From positions 1-13,026 of the forward strand of contig QKII01000408.1 in NCBI GenBank assembly GCA_003249625.1: a stretch of 13,026 bases of DNA. Reading direction: 5' to 3'. A program made the translations under genes and the position numbers. The notes under the pieces were generated by a model. It was not told the DNA's origin. It did not search any database and saw nothing but the letters and a program-made list of their open reading frames with translations. The DNA comes from Propionivibrio sp. (GTDB taxonomy: Bacteria; Pseudomonadota; Gammaproteobacteria; Burkholderiales; Rhodocyclaceae). Of the stretch, positions 1-5,753 are shown piece by piece (the first letter of the stretch is position 1; each line of letters starts with the position of its first letter).

Positions 1-545
1 GTGTGGAGGTCATCGAGACGCCGGACACCGAAGGCGAACTGGCGCTGAAGAAAGGCTGGCCGTCGATGCTGCGCGGCTACCTCAACAACGAGGATCGTTA
101 CCGCCAGTGTTTTGCAGGCGAGTGGTATCTGACTGGCGACCTCGCGCGACGCGACGCCGACGGCTACTACTGGTTCGTCGGCCGTGCCGATGACGTGATC
201 AAGTCGGCCGGACACCTGATCGGCCCCTTCGAGGTGGAAAGCGTGCTGATCGAGCACCCCGCCGTTGCCGAGGCCGCTGTCATCGGCAAACCGGACGAAA
301 TCGTAGGCGAGATAGTCAAGGCCTTCGTCTCGCTCAAGCAGGACTTTGCGGAAAGCGAGGCGTTACTCCAGGAGATTCTCGCCCATGCCCGTCGGCGCCT
401 CGGCGCCGCCGTGGCTCCCAAGGAAATCGCCTTCGTCGCGACCCTGCCCCACACGCGCAGTGGCAAGATCATGCGCCGCCTGCTCAAGGCACGCGAAATG
501 GGACTCCCCGAAGGCGACACATCCACCCTGGAAAGTGGAGGCTGA
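1..545 (+). CDS. Acyl/acetyl-CoA synthetase (AMP-forming), C-terminal part, 5' end outside window
   Basis: Activates a carboxylic acid with ATP to an acyl-adenylate and then forms the acyl-CoA. Only about the last 180 residues are here; the reading frame (codons from base 3) is open to the window edge, so the GTG at base 3 is not a believable start. Visible adenylate-forming motifs, numbered from that codon: YLTGD at 42-46, [11 protein letters not shown] at 60-70 followed by IGPFEVES, and the core [12 protein letters not shown] near the end, whose K155 is the catalytic lysine that is reversibly acetylated in many acetyl-CoA synthetases. The tail ([17 protein letters not shown]) resembles acetyl/propionyl-type and medium-chain synthetases. 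The substrate cannot be told because the acid-binding pocket lies in the missing part. The stop is 2 bases before the E1 alpha gene, whose ribosome-binding site lies in this gene's last codons, so the two are very probably cotranscribed. Confidence 0.93.
   Translation, partial: VEVIETPDTEGELALKKGWPSMLRGYLNNEDRYRQCFAGEWYLTGDLARRDADGYYWFVGRADDVIKSAGHLIGPFEVESVLIEHPAVAEAAVIGKPDEIVGEIVKAFVSLKQDFAESEALLQEILAHARRRLGAAVAPKEIAFVATLPHTRSGKIMRRLLKAREMGLPEGDTSTLESGG
537..541 (+). promoter_or_regulatory. Shine-Dalgarno of the E1 alpha gene
   Basis: GGAGG, 6 bases before the ATG at 548 and inside the last codons of the preceding synthetase gene. This supports that start and suggests translational coupling. 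Confidence 0.8.
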
Positions 546-547
546 CC

Positions 548-1540
548 ATGCCAACAACGCCCGTCAAAAAGGAATTTGCCCACCGCCTGCTCGCGGACAT
601 GCTGCGCATCCGGCGCATGGAGGAAAAATGTGCCGAGCTGTATGGTGCTACCAAGATACGCGGTTTCCTGCACCTGTACATCGGCGAGGAAGCCTGCGCC
701 GTCGGGGCGATGCATGCGCTTGCCGAGCAGGACAACATCGTTGCCACCTACCGCGAGCACGGCCACGCGCTGATCCGAGGTGTGTCGATGGATGCCATCA
801 TGGCCGAGATGTTCGGCAAGGCGGCCGGCTGTTCGCGGGGGCACGGCGGTTCGATGCACCTCTACGACGCACAAAAGCGCTTCTACGGCGGCAACGCCAT
901 CGTCGGCGGGGGATTGCCGTTGTCGGTCGGACTCGCGCTTGCCGACAACATGCATGGCCGGAAGGGCGTTACCGCCTCGTTCTTCGGTGACGGAGCAGTC
1001 GCCGAAGGTGCCTTCCACGAGTCGATGAACCTTGCCGCGCTGTGGCACCTGCCCGTGCTGTTCTGCTGCGAAAACAATCTCTACGGCATGGGTACGGCAC
1101 TGGCGCGCTCCGAGTCGCAGACCGACCTGTCCGCCAAGGCGGCGAGCTACAGGATGGCCACGGCGAGTGTCGACGGAATGGACGCCCTCGCCGTGTACAA
1201 GGCGACACGCGAGGCCGCCGACAAGGTGCGCGCAGAGGGCGAGCCATTCTTCCTCGAATTGCGGACCTACCGCTTCCGTGCCCACTCCATGTTCGACCCT
1301 GACCTTTATCGCGACAAGGATGAAGTCGAGGCCTGGAAACAGCACGACCCTATCACCGGGCTGGAAGCTCGTCTGCGTGGCAAGAGACAGCTCAGCGACA
1401 CCGAGCTTGCCGCGTTGGAAGCCGCCGCACAGGCGGAAGTAGCAGCAGCAGTGGAATTCGCCGAAGCTGCCGAATGCGAAGCTGTCGGGGATCTGCTGAA
1501 GGACGTCACGACCCCCGCCGTCAAGGGAGATCAGCCATGA
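548..1540 (+). CDS. 2-oxoacid dehydrogenase E1 alpha subunit, TPP-dependent (pyruvate/acetoin dehydrogenase type)
   Basis: Alpha subunit of an alpha2beta2 E1. With thiamine diphosphate it decarboxylates a 2-oxoacid (or cleaves acetoin, in the Aco branch) and passes the acyl unit to the lipoyl group of E2. The TPP/Mg motif is complete: GDG at 147-149, then [10 protein letters not shown], ending in NN at 176-177. Other family landmarks are YREHGH at 68-73, [10 protein letters not shown] at 97-106 and [12 protein letters not shown] at 241-252, which matches the HSMSDPG loop of pyruvate dehydrogenases apart from substitutions. Length (330 aa) is normal for a heterotetrameric E1 alpha. The stop overlaps the E1 beta start as ATGA, a typical coupling arrangement that favours 1:1 synthesis. 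Sequence alone does not separate pyruvate, branched-chain oxoacid and acetoin as substrate. The CoA synthetase and ACP neighbours argue against the housekeeping complex. Confidence 0.95.
   Translation: MPTTPVKKEFAHRLLADMLRIRRMEEKCAELYGATKIRGFLHLYIGEEACAVGAMHALAEQDNIVATYREHGHALIRGVSMDAIMAEMFGKAAGCSRGHGGSMHLYDAQKRFYGGNAIVGGGLPLSVGLALADNMHGRKGVTASFFGDGAVAEGAFHESMNLAALWHLPVLFCCENNLYGMGTALARSESQTDLSAKAASYRMATASVDGMDALAVYKATREAADKVRAEGEPFFLELRTYRFRAHSMFDPDLYRDKDEVEAWKQHDPITGLEARLRGKRQLSDTELAALEAAAQAEVAAAVEFAEAAECEAVGDLLKDVTTPAVKGDQP
1525..1529 (+). promoter_or_regulatory. Shine-Dalgarno deciding the E1 beta start
   Basis: GGGAG, 7 bases before the ATG at 1537. The frame is open upstream to an ATG at 1474, but that start would add 21 residues of low-complexity, Arg-rich sequence, has no better site, and overlaps E1 alpha by 67 bases. 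The E1 beta family begins at the MKITYREA segment encoded from 1537. Confidence 0.75.
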
Positions 1541-2508
1541 AGATCACCTACCGCGAAGCCATGCGCCAGGCGCTGCACGAGGCGCTGAGCAACGACCCTC
1601 GCGTGTTCCTGATGGGTGAGGATGTCGGCAAGTACGGCGGCAGTTATGCCGTGTCCAAGGGCTTCTTCGACGAATTCGGCCCGGAACGGATCCGCGACAC
1701 GCCGCTGTCCGAGCTCGGTTTTGTCGGCGCCGGCATCGGTGCCGCGCTTGGCGGAATGCGCCCGATCGTCGAGGTGATGACGGTCAACTTCAGCCTTCTG
1801 GCTCTGGACCAGATCGTCAACCTCGCATCGCTGCTACGCCACATGTCGGGCGGGCAGTTCTCGGTGCCTCTGGTGGTACGCATGGCGACTGGCGCCGGTC
1901 GCCAACTCGCGGCGCAGCACTCGCACAGCCTTGAGAACTGGTACGCGCATATCCCCGGGATCCGAGTATTGGCGCCGGCCACCGTCGGCGACGCGCGCGG
2001 CATGCTTGCTCCGGCGCTCGCCGACCCCGACCCGGTCGTCATTTTCGAGCATGCCCAGCTCTACAACATGGAGGACGAACTGCCCGAGCCGTGGCAATGC
2101 GACATCAGCCGCGCCGCGGTACGGCGGAGCGGCTCGCAGGCCAGCATCATCACTTACGGCGGCAACCTGCCGAAAGCACTGGAAGCCGCAGAAACACTCG
2201 CCACCGCGGGCATCGACGTGGAAGTGGTCGACCTGCGTGTGTTGCGACCGCTCGACATGGACTCCGTCGCCGCCTCGGTGCGCAAGACCCATCGCGTAGT
2301 CGCTGTCGACGAGGGATGGAAAAGCGGCAGCCTCGCCGCCGAGATCGTGGCGCGGATCGCCGAGGACTGTCTGTACGATCTCGACGCCCCGCCGGTGCGC
2401 GTATGCAGCGCCGAGGTGCCGATGCCGTACGCCCGCCACATGGAGGAAGCCGCGTTGCCACAACCCGAGAAGATTGTCGCCGCCGTGAAGGAGTTGCTCC
2501 ATGCTTGA
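1537..2508 (+). CDS. 2-oxoacid dehydrogenase E1 beta subunit (transketolase-like)
   Basis: Partner of the E1 alpha subunit; supplies the second half of the TPP site and the E2-binding surface. The 323-residue protein starts [13 protein letters not shown]. It has the family landmarks [11 protein letters not shown] (27-37), [18 protein letters not shown] with E59 as the glutamate expected to activate the TPP aminopyrimidine, [15 protein letters not shown] in the middle, and a C-terminal transketolase domain from about residue 200 containing [11 protein letters not shown] and [11 protein letters not shown]. The length is usual for bacterial E1 beta (about 320-340). Its end overlaps the E2 start by 8 bases, with the E2 Shine-Dalgarno inside this gene. 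Nothing looks broken. The substrate is uncertain for the same reason as for E1 alpha. Confidence 0.95.
   Translation: MKITYREAMRQALHEALSNDPRVFLMGEDVGKYGGSYAVSKGFFDEFGPERIRDTPLSELGFVGAGIGAALGGMRPIVEVMTVNFSLLALDQIVNLASLLRHMSGGQFSVPLVVRMATGAGRQLAAQHSHSLENWYAHIPGIRVLAPATVGDARGMLAPALADPDPVVIFEHAQLYNMEDELPEPWQCDISRAAVRRSGSQASIITYGGNLPKALEAAETLATAGIDVEVVDLRVLRPLDMDSVAASVRKTHRVVAVDEGWKSGSLAAEIVARIAEDCLYDLDAPPVRVCSAEVPMPYARHMEEAALPQPEKIVAAVKELLHA
2488..2493 (+). promoter_or_regulatory. Shine-Dalgarno of the E2 gene
   Basis: AAGGAG, 7 bases before the ATG at 2501 and inside the E1 beta coding sequence. This strong site supports the overlapping start. Confidence 0.8.
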
Positions 2509-3592
2509 ATTCAAACTGCCCTCCCTCGGTGCAGACATGGACGAGGGGAAACTGATCGAATGGAAGGTCAGGCCCGGCGACCAGGTGACGAAAGGACAAG
2601 TTGTCGCCGTCGTTGACACCAGCAAGGCTGCGATCGATGTCGAAATCTGGTTCGACGGAACGATTCGCGAGTTGCTGATCGAGCCCGGCAAAAAGATTCC
2701 GGTCGGCACCGTCCTCGCGACCTTAAACGCACCGGGCGAAGAATCCGGACCGACAACGCCGGCGCGGCGCCGCATATCACCCGCTGCGCGCAAGCGTGCC
2801 GAGCAAGCCGGGGTTGACCTCGCGAAGATCGGCGGCACCGACTCCAACGGCGCAATCACGCTGGCAGACGTCGAACAGGCCGCAGCCCGTCACGTGCCCG
2901 CTCCTCCGCAGCCCGCAGCAACGGACCGCAACGCGGAAATGCGCCAAGCCATCGCCGCCGCGATGAGCCGATCGAAGCGAGAAATTCCGCATTACTACCT
3001 TTCGGAGACGGTGCCGATGCGCCGAGCGCAGGACTGGCTGACGGCCACCAACGCCGGACGCCCGATCACCGACCGCCTGCTGATGGCCGCCGTGCAGTTG
3101 AAAGCCGTGGCAATCGCGCTCAAAAAATTCCCGGAGATGAACGGTCATTACCGCGACGGCGCCTTCCATCCGGCCGCTGCGGCGCACATCGGCATGGCCA
3201 TCTCGTTACGCCAGGGCGGTCTGATCGCGCCGGCGCTCCACGATGTCGGCGAAAAATCGCTCGACGAGCTGATGCGCGACCTGACCGACCTCGTCCAACG
3301 AACACGCGCCGGCACGCTGAAGAGTTCCGAGATCACCGAGGCCACGATTACCGTCACCAATCTCGGCGACGGTGGCGTTGAGGCTGTCTACGGCGTCATC
3401 TACCCGCCCCAGGTGGCACTCGTCGGCTTTGGCCGCATCGCCCCCCGCCCGTGGATAGAGAATGATGCGCTCGCCGTCGTGCCGACCGTCACCGCCAGCC
3501 TGTCTGCCGACCACCGTGCCTCGGACGGCCACCGTGGCGCGCTGTTCCTGGCCGAGCTGCGCGACTGGCTGCAGCGGCCGGAAGAACTTTGA
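2501..3592 (+). CDS. 2-oxoacid dehydrogenase E2, lipoamide acyltransferase (compact, one lipoyl domain)
   Basis: Core of the complex: its lipoyl arm takes the acyl group from E1 and the catalytic domain passes it on, normally to CoA. Domain order over 363 residues: lipoyl domain at about 2-76 with K42 (in [10 protein letters not shown]) as the predicted lipoylated lysine; peripheral-subunit-binding domain at about 89-127 ([20 protein letters not shown], then a [12 protein letters not shown] segment); a short Pro/Ala linker around 128-142; catalytic CAT-like domain at about 145-360. The active-site signature is intact as HRASDG (H338, D342), and the TNLGDGG / [11 protein letters not shown] segments match the family. 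This is not the acetoin-type AcoC that carries an alpha/beta-hydrolase fold, because the CAT domain is plainly present. It is short beside housekeeping pyruvate E2s with two or three lipoyl domains. No E3 gene follows, so E3 would have to come from elsewhere. Confidence 0.95.
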   Translation: MLEFKLPSLGADMDEGKLIEWKVRPGDQVTKGQVVAVVDTSKAAIDVEIWFDGTIRELLIEPGKKIPVGTVLATLNAPGEESGPTTPARRRISPAARKRAEQAGVDLAKIGGTDSNGAITLADVEQAAARHVPAPPQPAATDRNAEMRQAIAAAMSRSKREIPHYYLSETVPMRRAQDWLTATNAGRPITDRLLMAAVQLKAVAIALKKFPEMNGHYRDGAFHPAAAAHIGMAISLRQGGLIAPALHDVGEKSLDELMRDLTDLVQRTRAGTLKSSEITEATITVTNLGDGGVEAVYGVIYPPQVALVGFGRIAPRPWIENDALAVVPTVTASLSADHRASDGHRGALFLAELRDWLQRPEEL

Positions 3593-3608
3593 ACTCGGGT
3601 TGAACTGC

Positions 3609-3613
3609 GGAGG
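3609..3613 (+). promoter_or_regulatory. Shine-Dalgarno of the ACP gene
   Basis: GGAGG, 5 bases before the ATG at 3619, in the 26-base gap after the E2 gene. It supports translation of this small gene as part of the same message. Confidence 0.8.
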
Positions 3614-3618
3614 ACGCC

Positions 3619-3861
3619 ATGAACGACGACGAACTGCGGTCGATAGTCATCGCCACGCTGAAAGGCATCGCCCCCGAAATCGAGGACGACGAACTGCGCG
3701 ACGACAAGCCCTTGCGCGATCAGGTCGATCTTGATTCGATGGACTGGCTGCGCTTCCTGATCGGTCTGCACGGCAAGCTGTCCGTGGACATCCCGGAGAC
3801 CGATTATGCCGGCCTGGTGACGCTGCAGGATCTGCTGACCTACCTCAAAGCCAAGCGCTGA
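3619..3861 (+). CDS. Acyl carrier protein, stand-alone
   Basis: An 80-residue acidic protein of the phosphopantetheine-binding family. The attachment motif is DLDSMDWLRFL with S40 as the predicted 4'-phosphopantetheine site; helix-rich flanks (ELRSIVIATLKGIAPEI before, TLQDLLTYLKAKR after) and the length match ACPs. It is the last gene of the plus-strand run, 26 bases after E2. It is unlikely to be the housekeeping fatty-acid ACP, which normally sits beside fabG/fabF and has DSLD at the site. Inference: it accepts or delivers an acyl group made by the flanking CoA synthetase or by the E1/E2 pair. Its last 17 bases also encode the end of the convergent kinase/ATPase gene. No terminator hairpin was found after it. 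Confidence 0.92.
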   Translation: MNDDELRSIVIATLKGIAPEIEDDELRDDKPLRDQVDLDSMDWLRFLIGLHGKLSVDIPETDYAGLVTLQDLLTYLKAKR

Positions 3862-5455
3862 GGGGGAGAGCGAACCGCCTCCGCAACTCCTCGTGCGTCA
3901 GCGCGGCGGTATCGATTTCCATGCACGCCTTCCGCTCCGCGTCCGCGAGGGGCTCCTGCGATTTTTTCTGTTGCTCGAGAACGGCAGCGTCTGCCTCGGA
4001 GGCATCGCTTTTCTCACTCGCTCGTGCCAATAGACGCCGCTGCAAAACCGACTCGGGCGCACGGCACGCGACAAGCGCGAAAGGAACACCCAGTTCGCCG
4101 GCCAGTCGCCTGAACCTCTCCCGCTGCCACGCCTTGAGGCTGGCCGCATCGATGACCAGCGGGAAGCCGGCCTCCAGCACAGTGCGTGCCAACTCGGCCA
4201 GACGTGCATAGGTGGCTTCGGTCACCGCTTCGCCGTAAAGACCACCGCCGATCGGCGCCCGGCTTTTCTCCTGCGCCGACATGCCGCCCAGTCGCTTGCG
4301 TTCGACGTCGGAACGCAGACGCACCGCGCCGGTCGCTTCGAGCAGCGTCTGCGACACCCAGGTTTTTCCCGAGCCGGACACGCCGTGCATTAGCACCACG
4401 AAGCGCTTTTTCTGTTTCCTGATCCGGTCGGCATAGGCCAGGTATTGATCGCAGACAGCCAGTTCGGTCGGCCGCGCAGCCGCATCCTCCTGCGCGGCGC
4501 GGATCGCCGCGACCTTGGCGCGTACCAGCGCCCGATACATCTGGTAGAAAGCCAGCAGCGGCAGTCCGGCAAAATCGCCACTGCGCTCCAGCCAGCGGTC
4601 GAGGAAGCGGCGGCTGTAGTCAGCCCGTCCCCGCTCTTCGAGATCCATCGCCATGAAGGCGACTTCGTTCATCACGTCGATCCAGCGCAGATTGGGGTTG
4701 AACTCGATGCAGTCGAAAATGACCGGTTGGCCGCCAACGAGCGCGACATTTCCCAAGTGCAGGTCGCCGTGGCACTCGCGCACCCGGCCTGCAAGCTTGC
4801 GGGCCGCAATCAGATCCGCAAGTTCCTGATGCCGATCTCGGCTCCACGCCTCAATTGCTCGCAAACGCCCCGCGCAGACGTCCGCAGGCAGGAGCCGGCG
4901 CAACTGCCTGAAGTTCTCCTCAACCGGCGCCCACGCCGCCGCTGGAGATCCGTAATCCATATCGGGAAGACAGGACTGTGCCCGCGCATGGAAATCGGCT
5001 ACACGCTCGGCCAGCACGTCAATCACCTCCGGCGGCAGTCGGTGACGTGCCAATCGGTCGGAAAGCAACGCCGATTGGGCGAACCGGCGCATTTCCACCG
5101 CGTACTCGAGCGGCTCGCCAGTACCCGCGATCTGCGGCGCATCGTGCGCCCCTGTCAGCGCAACCACCGCCCGATAGAGTGCCGGCGCCAGGCGGCGATT
5201 TAGCCGCAATTCTTCCTCGCAACACCGACGCCGCTTTTCCAGCGTGCCGAAATCCAGAAAACCGAGATTCACCGCTTTTTTGATCTTGTACGCCGTCCTC
5301 CCGACGAGCAACACATAGGAAATGTGCGTCTCGATCAACCGCACCGCCCCTCTTGCCGCCAAGGTTCTTCGCAGCCCCGCCACCAACACTGACTGGGCGT
5401 GCTCGGCGTCTGTCAGCGCCTTGGCATCTGGCAACGGCAGGGAATCAACGCTCAT
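3845..5455 (-). CDS. Bifunctional aminoglycoside-phosphotransferase-like / P-loop ATPase (kinase) fusion protein
   Basis: Two nucleotide-using domains in 536 residues. Residues about 20-345 form an APH-like kinase half (COG2187 type): CHGDLHLGN at 228-236 is the catalytic loop (D231 base, N236 metal) and IFDCIEF around 247-252 supplies the second metal aspartate (D248), the usual order in this fold. Residues about 350-530 form a P-loop half (COG0645 type) with Walker A GVSGSGKT at 358-365, RSDVERKRL near 381-389 and VIDAA at 434-438, as in small gluconate- or zeta-toxin-like kinases. Such fusions are widespread and mostly uncharacterised; real aminoglycoside resistance should not be assumed. 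The frame stays open to an ATG at 5617, but the ATG at 5455 follows AGGAGG closely and starts MSVDSLPLPD, so it is preferred; the 54 extra residues look non-coding. The 3' end overlaps the convergent ACP gene. Confidence 0.88.
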   Translation of the reverse strand: MSVDSLPLPDAKALTDAEHAQSVLVAGLRRTLAARGAVRLIETHISYVLLVGRTAYKIKKAVNLGFLDFGTLEKRRRCCEEELRLNRRLAPALYRAVVALTGAHDAPQIAGTGEPLEYAVEMRRFAQSALLSDRLARHRLPPEVIDVLAERVADFHARAQSCLPDMDYGSPAAAWAPVEENFRQLRRLLPADVCAGRLRAIEAWSRDRHQELADLIAARKLAGRVRECHGDLHLGNVALVGGQPVIFDCIEFNPNLRWIDVMNEVAFMAMDLEERGRADYSRRFLDRWLERSGDFAGLPLLAFYQMYRALVRAKVAAIRAAQEDAAARPTELAVCDQYLAYADRIRKQKKRFVVLMHGVSGSGKTWVSQTLLEATGAVRLRSDVERKRLGGMSAQEKSRAPIGGGLYGEAVTEATYARLAELARTVLEAGFPLVIDAASLKAWQRERFRRLAGELGVPFALVACRAPESVLQRRLLARASEKSDASEADAAVLEQQKKSQEPLADAERKACMEIDTAALTHEELRRRFALPLSAWL

Positions 5456-5753
5456 GTCCTCCTCGCTTTCGGAAGCCTGCTTTACAGCGGCTCTCCATTT
5501 GAAGGCTAGATCAGCTGATAACGACTCGCAAACGGCGTTATTTGGGCGATGGCTTCGTATTGATGCGTCCTGCCTGCTTCGCTTCGCCCGACACATTATC
5601 CAATGTCCTGGAAACAACCAGACGCATCGGAGAGGTTGTGCAGCTGCTTTCGGCGCGCATGTCAGGCGCGTACAATCGGTGCGTCACCGCAGATCCAGCA
5701 TCGACTATTGCTTGAGCCTTCACGACAGGCCGCCTCTTACGAGGCCGGTTGCC
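5456..5753. other. Divergent intergenic spacer between the kinase fusion and the GGDEF-EAL receptor gene
   Basis: A 298-base stretch between two divergent starts that must hold the promoters of both. Seen in it: the AGGAGG before the leftward gene at its left edge, a perfect 10-base palindrome ATCAGCTGAT at 5510-5519, a TACAAT hexamer at 5671-5676, and GAGG at 5741-5744 nine bases before the rightward ATG. Both neighbouring reading frames happen to run open through part of it, but neither extension looks like protein. No tRNA, small gene or convincing hairpin terminator was found. Confidence 0.7.
5671..5676 (+). promoter_or_regulatory. Possible -10 element for the GGDEF-EAL receptor gene
   Basis: TACAAT differs from the sigma-70 consensus at one position and lies 78 bases before the ATG at 5754. 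The hexamer 17 bases upstream (TTTCGG) is a poor -35 box, so this would be a weak or activator-dependent promoter, if real. Based on motif resemblance only. Confidence 0.25.

Noticed and set aside
167..1345. 392-codon open frame on the minus strand across the synthetase and E1 alpha genes
   Set aside because: It is antisense to two genes with complete catalytic motifs, its translation has no recognisable domain, and long antisense frames are expected in GC-rich DNA.
1474..1536. Upstream ATG that would lengthen E1 beta by 21 residues
   Set aside because: The extra residues do not match the family, and the ATG at 1537 has a good Shine-Dalgarno and the ATGA overlap.
4445..5203. 252-codon open frame on the plus strand inside the kinase/ATPase gene
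   Set aside because: It is the antisense shadow of a gene with clear APH and Walker motifs; the translation is rich in Arg/Pro/Gln without domain signs.
3845..5455. Aminoglycoside resistance gene
   Set aside because: The APH-like fold is shared by many small-molecule kinases; the fusion to a P-loop domain and the lack of resistance context make a resistance label unsupported.
5456..5617. In-frame 54-codon upstream extension of the kinase/ATPase fusion
   Set aside because: The ATG at 5455 has AGGAGG just upstream, and the extension has the composition of spacer DNA rather than a domain.
5322..5753. In-frame 144-codon upstream extension of the GGDEF-EAL receptor gene
   Set aside because: It would overlap the divergent kinase gene, has no protein-like features, and would bury the signal peptide that begins at the ATG at 5754.
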